DNA from: CAYNND01 sp964528735
GTDB lineage: Bacteria; Patescibacteriota; Minisyncoccia; Phycocordibacterales; UBA2100
Assembly (NCBI GenBank): GCA_964528735.1
Contig: CAZGUV010000007.1
Coordinates: forward strand, 1-45,955
Direction of reading: 5' to 3'
Length of the DNA: 45,955 nucleotides
Shown: one piece after another, positions 24,085 through 30,234 of the stretch
How the letters are laid out: the number at the start of each line of letters is the position of its first letter
Position numbering within the stretch: position 1 is the first letter of the stretch
Notes under the pieces: model-generated
Database searches by the model: none
Told to the model about the DNA's origin: nothing
Seen by the model: only the letters and a program-made list of their open reading frames with translations
Made by a program: the position numbers and the translations under genes

Positions 24085-24134
24085 TTTTTGAACATGAATC
24101 ACATCCGCAACTTCTCAATTATCGCTCATATTGA
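23971..24134. repeat. Hairpin array and 18-bp inverted repeat around the lepA start
   Basis: Three perfect hairpins stand in a row: AAAGCG/CGCTTT (23971-23976 with 23983-23988), TTGGAAACC/GGTTTCCAA (23989-23997 with 24001-24009, 3-nt loop) and CGGAGCAC/GTGCTCCG (24039-24046 with 24051-24058, 4-nt loop). Then 24069-24086 is the perfect reverse complement of 24117-24134, which is lepA coding sequence. The lepA ATG lies in the 30-nt loop between these arms. The outer arm is therefore an inverted copy of lepA codons placed upstream of the gene. Confidence 0.85.
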
Positions 24135-25878
24135 CCACGGTAAATCAACGCTTGCTGACCGTATGCTTGAAGTGACGGGTACGATTGAGGCGAGAAAGAT
24201 GCAAGAGCAAGTCCTCGACTCGATGGAGCTTGAGCGTGAGCGCGGCATCACTATAAAGATGCAGCCAGTGCGAATGAAATGGACGGTTGATGGTGCTGAG
24301 TACCAGATAAATCTTATCGATACTCCAGGACACGTCGACTTTGCGTATGAAGTGTCTCGTGCACTCACTGCGGTTGAAGGAGTGGTGCTTTTGGTAGATG
24401 CGACGCAGGGTGTCGAGGCGCAGACACTTTCGACACTCTCGACCGCCCGCGAACTCGGTAAAGTTATCATCCCAGTACTTTCAAAAGTAGACGCTCCTGC
24501 TGCGCGGGTAGACGATGTAAAGAGTGAAGTCGCGCTCCTCCTTGATTGTGAAGAAAAAGATATATATCTCACGTCTGGAAAAACTGGACAAGGAGTTGCA
24601 GAACTGCTCAACGCAGTTGTGCAAAAAGTGCCACCCCCGCATTCAGAAGGGAAAGATGCTCGCGCGCTCATTTTTGATTTTCAATTTTCAGAACATCGCG
24701 GAGTGCTTACCCATGCGCGTGTCGTAGACGGCTCGTTTAAGAAGGGAGACCCGTTGATGTTTATGGCAACGGGTGCAGAGTTTATTGCACTCGAAGTTGG
24801 TGTCTTTACCCCAAAAGAAAAGCCAGTTGATTCACTCAAAGCAGGCGAGATTGGATACATTGTCACTGGTATTAAAGAGCCAGGTAAAGCACAAGTCGGT
24901 GATACAATAAAAGTACAGCGCTCAAAAGCGGAACAACTCGATGGATACAGACTCCCCGCGCCAGTTATCTGGGCGTCGGTGTATCCTGAGGACCCCGATC
25001 AGCTTCCGGTCCTTCGACTCGCACTCGGCAAACTCAGACTTTCAGATTCATCGCTTACATTTGAAGAAGAATCGTCAGGTATCATGGGGCGCGGATTCCG
25101 CTGCGGATTTCTCGGCATGCTCCACATGGAAATTATTGTTGAGCGGCTTCGCCGTGAGTTTACACTCGAACTTGTTGTGACACTTCCTACGGTTGAGTAC
25201 GAGGTAGAGCTCAAGCATGGCAATGGCAGACTCAAAATATACAATCCGACGCAATTTCCCGACGAAGGGCAAATAGAGCGAGTCTTCGAGCGCTTTGCGA
25301 CACTCAACATCTACACTCCGACAGAGTACATCAGCGGAATCATGCAGGTACTCTTCCAACACGAAGGAGATTTGAAAACTACTGAGACACTTCCAGACGG
25401 CAGAGTGTCCATGGTCGTGTCCATGCCACTTCGAGAGCTGATGCGAAACTTTTTCGATAGATTGAAAAACGTTACTTCTGGTTTTGCATCGCTCTCATAC
25501 GGGATGGGAGAGTTGAAGGAAGCTGATGTGCTCCGTATGGATATCTTGGTTGTGGAAGAACCAGTCCCTGCGTTTACTCGTATTGTTCCTCGCCACCGTG
25601 CGCGAGAAGAGGGTGAAGAAATGGTAAAAAAGCTCAAAGACATCCTTCCTCAGCAACTCTTTGTGGTAAAAATTCAAGCGCGCGCTGACGGTAAGATTGT
25701 TGCCTCAGAGCGTATCTCAGCAGCACGAAAAGATGTAACTGGATATCTCTATGGTGGAGACATTACGCGAAAGATGAAGCTCTTGGAAAAGCAGAAGAAA
25801 GGTAAAGAGCGTCGCGGGGAGCACGCTTCAATGGACATCCCACACGATGTCTTCATCAAGGTCTTGAGAAACGAATAA
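24094..25878 (+). CDS. lepA: Elongation factor 4 (LepA)
   Basis: A 594-residue translational GTPase implicated in ribosome biogenesis or back-translocation. G1 is AHIDHGKSTL, followed by ERERGITIKMQ, DTPGHVDF and SKVDAP. Domains II and III (EEESSGIMGRGFRCGFLGMLHMEI) and the LepA-specific C-terminal domain ending in KEGKERRG-type basic residues and IPHDVFIKVLRNE complete it. Full length. ATG 24094 gives the standard MNHIRNFSIIAHIDHG start; TTG 24088 is in frame but unlikely. A weak TAATTT box ends 6 nt before the ATG, and the ATG lies in the loop of an 18-bp inverted repeat, which could affect initiation. Confidence 0.96.
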   Translation: MNHIRNFSIIAHIDHGKSTLADRMLEVTGTIEARKMQEQVLDSMELERERGITIKMQPVRMKWTVDGAEYQINLIDTPGHVDFAYEVSRALTAVEGVVLLVDATQGVEAQTLSTLSTARELGKVIIPVLSKVDAPAARVDDVKSEVALLLDCEEKDIYLTSGKTGQGVAELLNAVVQKVPPPHSEGKDARALIFDFQFSEHRGVLTHARVVDGSFKKGDPLMFMATGAEFIALEVGVFTPKEKPVDSLKAGEIGYIVTGIKEPGKAQVGDTIKVQRSKAEQLDGYRLPAPVIWASVYPEDPDQLPVLRLALGKLRLSDSSLTFEEESSGIMGRGFRCGFLGMLHMEIIVERLRREFTLELVVTLPTVEYEVELKHGNGRLKIYNPTQFPDEGQIERVFERFATLNIYTPTEYISGIMQVLFQHEGDLKTTETLPDGRVSMVVSMPLRELMRNFFDRLKNVTSGFASLSYGMGELKEADVLRMDILVVEEPVPAFTRIVPRHRAREEGEEMVKKLKDILPQQLFVVKIQARADGKIVASERISAARKDVTGYLYGGDITRKMKLLEKQKKGKERRGEHASMDIPHDVFIKVLRNE

Positions 25879-25889
25879 TTAGACCGCGC

Positions 25890-26006
25890 TTAGTACATGA
25901 CGCCCGGCGCGTAGGCAACCACCATACTTACAATGATGATTACTGAAATGACCGCCCAGAACCACTTTATAATGTTCTTTGTTTTTTTACTGTACAAAAG
26001 TGACAT
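25890..26006 (-). CDS. 38-residue single-span membrane peptide
   Basis: A very short protein: a basic N-terminus (MSLLYSKKTKNIIK) followed by one hydrophobic helix (about 15-32) and a short tail ending PGVMY. It has not been assigned to a family. Support that it is real: on the minus strand TATACT lies 7 nt before this ATG, the same arrangement as larger genes here. A longer reading starts far upstream, inside the candidate RNA, and is rejected. It could be a membrane micro-protein or a regulatory subunit. Confidence 0.55.
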   Translation of the reverse strand: MSLLYSKKTKNIIKWFWAVISVIIIVSMVVAYAPGVMY

Positions 26007-26013
26007 AGCTGAG

Positions 26014-26019
26014 AGTATA
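26014..26019 (-). promoter_or_regulatory. -10 box of the 38-residue peptide gene
   Basis: TATACT on the minus strand (complement of 26014-26019), 7 nt before the ATG. Confidence 0.5.
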
Positions 26020-26054
26020 CGGCATGAGCATTCTCGTGAAAAGAGCATTTCGCA

Positions 26055-26082
26055 TTGACTCTTTTCATTTTTGTAGTATGAA
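26055..26082 (+). promoter_or_regulatory. Candidate promoter of the small RNA
   Basis: TTGACT (26055-26060), a 16-bp spacer, then TATGAA (26077-26082). The implied start is near 26089. The reading is not unique: an overlapping TAGTAT at 26074 would leave too short a spacer. Confidence 0.4.
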
Positions 26083-26086
26083 AAGG

Positions 26087-26228
26087 ACGCCACTGATACT
26101 CCACCATCATGCAGCTGCCTACGGGTAAGCGGTGAAGGGGCACGGGTCAAGTGGCGCGTAGTACCTAGTTGCGTGCTGCGTGGCTTGTCGGCACTTTTTT
26201 CTTGCGTGTGCCGGCAAGCTCTTTTTAT
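26087..26228 (+). ncRNA. Candidate small RNA upstream of folD
   Basis: The stretch has no sensible plus-strand frame but has promoter-like hexamers before it and a strong terminator hairpin at its end. CGCCACT (26088-26094) pairs perfectly with AGTGGCG (26150-26156), enclosing a region with GCAGCTGC and CACC/GGTG pairings. Hairpin terminators are otherwise found here only after rnpB and the atypical membrane gene, which argues that this one ends a real transcript. It does not show the SRP RNA apical motif. Confidence 0.4.
26183..26228 (+). terminator. Intrinsic terminator upstream of folD
   Basis: A 12-bp stem GCTTGTCGGCAC/GTGCCGGCAAGC (26183-26194 with 26208-26219, one G-T pair) followed by TCTTTTTATTT. 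Confidence 0.8.
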
Positions 26229-26247
26229 TTGCTATTCGGCTCCTTTC

Positions 26248-26256
26248 TGCAATACT
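26248..26256 (+). promoter_or_regulatory. folD extended -10
   Basis: TGC then AATACT (26251-26256), 5 nt before the ATG. It lies just after the terminator, so folD starts a new transcript. Confidence 0.45.
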
Positions 26257-26261
26257 GACGT

Positions 26262-27095
26262 ATGGCTTGTGTGATTATTGATGGACCACTCATTCGCTCG
26301 AAAACACTGAAAGCACTCAAGACAGATATCGCAAAACTCAAACCTGTACTCCATATTCATGTTGTTGGTGTCAACCCGGTCATTGAGACGTACGTCAAAG
26401 CGAAGCAAAACGCAGGCACAAAAGTGGGCATACAGGTAGACATCATTCGCCATCTCGACACAATTACCGAAGACGCACTCATAGATGCGATTGCCCAAAG
26501 CGCGCTCGTCTCAGATGGAATGATTGTGCAACTGCCACTTCCTGAACACATCGATAGGCAGAGAGTCCTGAATACAATTCCTGTCGAAAAGGATGCAGAC
26601 TTACTTTCTGAGAAGACATGGTTGCGTTTTGAAAACGAAATCACGACACTGGTCCCGCCAGTTGCAGGAGCAGTGCTTCTTGCGCTTGATGCATACAACA
26701 TAGACGTCTACCGCAAAAAAGTGGCGATTGTAGGTTATGGAAAATTAGTTGGACAACCTGTCTCTATTGTTTTGAAGCGTAGAGGTGCGTATATTGATAT
26801 CATCGACTCAAAGACAAGCGACCTTGCCAAAGAAAAGATTTTGCGTGACGCAGAGATAGTGGTGACTGGCGTCGGGCGTCGTCACATGATTCAACCAGAG
26901 CACATTCGCGAAGGTGCAGTACTCCTTGATGGGGGCACTTCGGAAAGTGAGGGTGGGACCGCGGGGGATATTGCACTTACCTGCGAATCAAAAGCATCAT
27001 ATTTCGCCCGTGTACCAGGCGGTCTAGGACCCTTGACCGTTGCGAGCCTCCTAAAAAATGTGGTGGAATTGTCACGAGAGCGCGTACAGAGCTAG
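26262..27095 (+). CDS. folD: Methylenetetrahydrofolate dehydrogenase/cyclohydrolase, divergent
   Basis: A 277-residue FolD-family enzyme that interconverts 5,10-methylene-, methenyl- and 10-formyl-THF. The catalytic YVKAK and VQLPLP motifs are present, as are a glycine-rich VAIVGYGKLVGQP loop and the C-terminal PGGLGPLTVASLL. Several normally firm motifs differ: KDADLLSE replaces KDVDGF, VPPVAG replaces PCTP.G, and GYGKLVG replaces GRS.IVG. It is therefore divergent at the folate and NAD(P) sites, but the catalytic lysine region remains. It lies just upstream of glyA, consistent with a one-carbon role. Confidence 0.85.
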   Translation: MACVIIDGPLIRSKTLKALKTDIAKLKPVLHIHVVGVNPVIETYVKAKQNAGTKVGIQVDIIRHLDTITEDALIDAIAQSALVSDGMIVQLPLPEHIDRQRVLNTIPVEKDADLLSEKTWLRFENEITTLVPPVAGAVLLALDAYNIDVYRKKVAIVGYGKLVGQPVSIVLKRRGAYIDIIDSKTSDLAKEKILRDAEIVVTGVGRRHMIQPEHIREGAVLLDGGTSESEGGTAGDIALTCESKASYFARVPGGLGPLTVASLLKNVVELSRERVQS

Positions 27096-27174
27096 ACACA
27101 GTATCTCCGAGTGCTACAGTTAGCGTATGATCTAGATGCAGACACACGTATATACTTTATTTCTTACCAGTACT

Positions 27175-27180
27175 TATTCT
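27175..27180 (+). promoter_or_regulatory. glyA -10 box
   Basis: TATTCT, 6 nt before ATG 27187. It has no TGn extension. Confidence 0.45.
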
Positions 27181-27186
27181 GTATCT

Positions 27187-28458
27187 ATGAAAAACGACTA
27201 CGCTCATATAAAAAAGCAAGACAAGGCAGTCTATAAAACAATTATGGGGGAAGAGCTTCGGGAAGAAGAAGGTCTTGAGCTTATTCCTTCAGAAAATTAT
27301 GTATCGCGAGCAGTGCGAGAAGCAAACAGTTCGGTGTTTACAAACAAGTACTCAGAAGGATATCCTGGCAAGCGATATTACGGAGGTCAGACATATACTG
27401 ACATCGTTGAAGACATCGCTCGTGATCGTGCAAAAAAACTTTTTGATTGTAATTTTGTAAACGTACAACCTCACGCAGGAGCGCCAGCAAATATCGGTAT
27501 GTACTTTGCACTGCTTCAGCCAGGTGACACCGTGCTTGGCATGGATTTAAGTCACGGTGGCCACCTTACTCATGGACATCCGGTTACCTATATCACCAAA
27601 ATTTTCAACTTTGTTCGCTACAAGATGAAAAACCCAGACACGGGGGAAATCGACTACGATGAAATGCGAAGAGTTGCAAAGGAAAAGAAGCCGAAGATTT
27701 TGCTCGCTGGCTTTTCTGCATACAGTCGAGAACTTGATTACAAGGTAATGGCTGACATCGCGCATGAGGTTGGTGCTCTTGCTGTTATGGATGCAGCACA
27801 TATCGCAGGTCTTATAGCTGGAAAGGCACATAAAAATCCATTCCACTATGGCTTTGATGTGATTACGACCACCACACACAAGACACTCCGTGGCCCGCGC
27901 GGGGGAATGATTTTGAGTAATGATGAAAAGATAGGCAAAGCAGTTGATAAATCAATGTTTCCAGGCCTTCAGGGTGGTCCACTCATGAATGTGGTCGCTG
28001 CAAAAGCAGTCTGCTTCGGTGAGGCACTGAGTCCAAAGTTTAAGACATACGCAAAGCAAGTCATAAAAAATGCACAGGCGATGGCGCAGGTGTATGACGC
28101 TGCCGGTGTTCGCATGATGGGCGGTGGTACTGACAACCACCTCATACTCGCTGACCTCCGCTCTTTGAAAAATCCTATGGATGGTGACACTGCAGAGCGA
28201 TTGCTCGACTCGGTCGGTATAACCTTGAACAAAAACATGGTCGCTGATGATACGGGCACTGCGATGAAGCCTTCTGGTATACGTTTCGGTACTCCAGCGA
28301 TAACCACCCGCGGTTTCAAGGAAAAGGAATGCGCGCGTGTTGCAGAATTGATGCTCGAAACACTCCACTCAGGTGGTGAAAAGAAGACACTTGCTCGAGT
28401 CAAAAAAGAGATAACACAACTCGCAAAAAAGAATCCAGTCCCAGAGTATTTTGTCTAA
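27187..28458 (+). CDS. glyA: Serine hydroxymethyltransferase
   Basis: A 423-residue PLP enzyme converting serine and THF to glycine and 5,10-methylene-THF. Seen: LIPSENYVSRAV, YSEGYPGKRYYGG, the PLP-binding lysine in TTTTHKTLRGPRGG, and SGIRFGTPAITTRGF near the C-terminus. Length is typical. Start: ATG 27187 (MKNDYAHI) is preferred to an in-frame ATG at 27136 because it matches the family start and has a -10 box 6 nt upstream. It is followed by tmk after 2 nt, so the two are co-transcribed. Confidence 0.96.
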   Translation: MKNDYAHIKKQDKAVYKTIMGEELREEEGLELIPSENYVSRAVREANSSVFTNKYSEGYPGKRYYGGQTYTDIVEDIARDRAKKLFDCNFVNVQPHAGAPANIGMYFALLQPGDTVLGMDLSHGGHLTHGHPVTYITKIFNFVRYKMKNPDTGEIDYDEMRRVAKEKKPKILLAGFSAYSRELDYKVMADIAHEVGALAVMDAAHIAGLIAGKAHKNPFHYGFDVITTTTHKTLRGPRGGMILSNDEKIGKAVDKSMFPGLQGGPLMNVVAAKAVCFGEALSPKFKTYAKQVIKNAQAMAQVYDAAGVRMMGGGTDNHLILADLRSLKNPMDGDTAERLLDSVGITLNKNMVADDTGTAMKPSGIRFGTPAITTRGFKEKECARVAELMLETLHSGGEKKTLARVKKEITQLAKKNPVPEYFV

Positions 28459-28460
28459 GT

Positions 28461-29087
28461 ATGAAAAAAGCACGAACACAAAAGAAGAAAGGTATCTTTA
28501 TTGTTGTCGAGGGTATGGACGGCGCAGGCAAAGATACTCAGATTGATTTCTTGAAAGAATACCTCAAAGGTAAAGATGTCGTGTACGTGCGAGAACCGGG
28601 TGGTACAGAACAAAGTGAAGCAATTCGCGGCGTCATCCTCGCGCATGCCTATACCGCAAAGACAGAGGCTCTTTTGTTCTATGCTGCACGAAACGAGCTC
28701 CTCGAGCGCGTTATACTTCCAGCGCTTCGCGCGGGCAAGATAGTCGTCTCGAATCGTTTTGAGCTTTCAACGTTTGCGTATCAAGTGTATGGGAGAGAAC
28801 AAAAGATACGTCCACTTATTGTTGAGCTGTCTGAGCATATTGTCTCGACACTGAAGCCTCACTACTTCTTTTTTGATTTACCTGCGTCTGTCGCAAAAGA
28901 GCGTATCGAAGCACGAGGAGGGGAAAGTAGATTTGATAAAGAAAAGGAGGCCTTTTTTGAGCGACTCCGTGCAGGATATAAAAAGGAGTTAAAAGGTATA
29001 CGCCATGCGCATATAATAGATGCATCACGAAGTGTTGATGTTGTAAAAAAGGACTTTCTTGCGCAAGTGAAGAAAGTGCTAACATAA
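28461..29087 (+). CDS. tmk: Thymidylate kinase, variant P-loop
   Basis: A 208-residue dTMP kinase-family protein. The P-loop reads GMDGAGKDTQ, with aspartate where serine or threonine usually follows the lysine. The usual DR(Y/F) motif reads SNRFELSTFAYQ, with asparagine for aspartate. REPGGT, the lid-like EARGGESRFDKE and a final DASR are present. The family fit is good; the two substitutions sit at nucleotide-binding positions and may shift substrate or kinetics. It lies 2 nt after glyA, and dTMP synthesis depends on the one-carbon unit GlyA makes, which explains the pairing. Confidence 0.85.
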   Translation: MKKARTQKKKGIFIVVEGMDGAGKDTQIDFLKEYLKGKDVVYVREPGGTEQSEAIRGVILAHAYTAKTEALLFYAARNELLERVILPALRAGKIVVSNRFELSTFAYQVYGREQKIRPLIVELSEHIVSTLKPHYFFFDLPASVAKERIEARGGESRFDKEKEAFFERLRAGYKKELKGIRHAHIIDASRSVDVVKKDFLAQVKKVLT

Positions 29088-29098
29088 CGCGCATCCCG

Positions 29099-29104
29099 TA
29101 TACT
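29099..29104 (+). promoter_or_regulatory. -10 box of the 195-residue unknown gene
   Basis: TATACT, 6 nt before ATG 29111, inside the 23-bp gap after tmk. Confidence 0.5.
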
Positions 29105-29110
29105 AGCTGT

Positions 29111-29698
29111 ATGCGCGAGTACAAATTGCCGCTCACTCAGAAGCCGGTCCCGAAAGAGTTGAAAGATACGGGTAAGTATGAGTATGTCGTCCAGGAAGAA
29201 GTATCGCGTCATATCGCACAGCGGATTGAACGGAGGACGATGCGCACTCTTGAGTCATGTGACGCACGGGTGCACAGTGCTCTGCAGTCAGTGTTTGATA
29301 TGTCGCGTGACTATTTAAGTACGCCCATAGGCATAAAAGATACATTTTCAAATCATGACGAGCGGAGAGCGTTTCGACATTCTCTGACAGGAGATAGTAA
29401 GGCCTTTGTAGAGCACCAACGCATTCGCGCAGGCGCAGCACTTACCATTTTTGCGTACATAGAGAGTCTTCCTTATTTTGTCGGTACCCATGCACCACTA
29501 TTTTCTGATATTGCAGAGCAGGCAAAGATTTTTCAAGACAAAAATCGTAGTCGGTACGAGTCTGAGACATACGATACGTTGCCCTTTGAAGAAAAGACGC
29601 GCCTCGCGCATAGCACGACCAAAGAGCTTCTTGCACTTTTGCTCTCACTTGGTGTTCTGGTGCGTGCGAACAAGAGCGCATTGCAGGCAGTAAAGTAA
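29111..29698 (+). CDS. Unknown 195-residue helical protein
   Basis: Not recognised. It is mostly alpha-helical and charged, with no signal peptide and one moderately hydrophobic stretch (AGAALTIFAYIESLPYFVG, about 117-135) too polar to be a clear membrane span. The C-terminus (TTKELLALLLSLGVLVRANKSALQAVK) is an amphipathic helix. It has its own -10 box 6 nt before the start and lies between tmk and the FKBP gene, with no obvious link to either. Confidence 0.7.
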   Translation: MREYKLPLTQKPVPKELKDTGKYEYVVQEEVSRHIAQRIERRTMRTLESCDARVHSALQSVFDMSRDYLSTPIGIKDTFSNHDERRAFRHSLTGDSKAFVEHQRIRAGAALTIFAYIESLPYFVGTHAPLFSDIAEQAKIFQDKNRSRYESETYDTLPFEEKTRLAHSTTKELLALLLSLGVLVRANKSALQAVK

Positions 29699-29731
29699 CA
29701 CATTGTCCTTGCGCAGAATACACTCCTCACG

Positions 29732-29737
29732 TACACT
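29732..29737 (+). promoter_or_regulatory. FKBP gene -10 box
   Basis: TACACT, 6 nt before ATG 29744. A weak TTGCGC lies 16 bp upstream (29710-29715). Confidence 0.45.
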
Positions 29738-29743
29738 CTGGGC

Positions 29744-30187
29744 ATGAATGAGAAATTAGTTATCGCTCTTATTCTTTTAGTCTCGTGTGGTGTTTTCGGT
29801 GCGGCCTGGTACTCAAATCAGCGCGCTCTACCGCAAGCAATCGTAACTACAGAAACCATGGATACATCAAAATTACAGATTGTTGATTCAGTAGTAGGCA
29901 CAGGTGCAGAAGCAGTGAGTGGAAAGACCGTATCAGTTCACTACACAGGCAAACTCACCAACGGCAGCGTATTTGACAGTTCAGTGAGTCGCGGAGTTCC
30001 GTTCGAATTTCCACTTGGTGGAGGTATGGTTATTGAGGGATGGGATCTCGGTGTCGCAGGGATGAAAGTGGGTGGTAAACGCACACTTACTATTCCACCC
30101 GAGCTTGGCTACGGTAGTAGAGACATGGGTGTTATACCTCCGAATAGCACACTCATCTTTGATGTAGAGCTTCTCGATGTGAAGTAA
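29744..30187 (+). CDS. Secreted or anchored FKBP-type peptidyl-prolyl isomerase
   Basis: A 147-residue protein. The N-terminal hydrophobic segment (about 5-22) contains LVSC at 12-15, which fits a lipobox, so it may be a lipoprotein; otherwise it is a signal anchor. The FKBP domain covers about 45-147: VSVHYTGKLTNGSVFDSS, FEFPLGGGMVIEGWDLGVAGMKVGGKRTLTIPPELGYGSRDMG, IPPNSTLIFDVELL. The active-site aromatic and aspartate pattern is intact. It probably assists folding of exported proteins outside the membrane. Confidence 0.9.
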   Translation: MNEKLVIALILLVSCGVFGAAWYSNQRALPQAIVTTETMDTSKLQIVDSVVGTGAEAVSGKTVSVHYTGKLTNGSVFDSSVSRGVPFEFPLGGGMVIEGWDLGVAGMKVGGKRTLTIPPELGYGSRDMGVIPPNSTLIFDVELLDVK

Positions 30188-30217
30188 TACGTCAGACTTT
30201 TGAGTGACGCCTCGGCG

Positions 30218-30226
30218 TGATAGAGT
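30218..30226 (+). promoter_or_regulatory. uvrB extended -10
   Basis: TGA then TAGAGT (30221-30226), 8 nt before ATG 30235. TTGAGT lies 15 bp upstream (30200-30205). The same TGA-TAGAGT box precedes uvrA, which may hint at shared control. Confidence 0.5.
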
Positions 30227-30234
30227 GGGCTGTC

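Noticed and set aside
26087..26228. SRP (4.5S) RNA
   Set aside because: The conserved apical GGTC..GGAA..GCAGC motif is absent.
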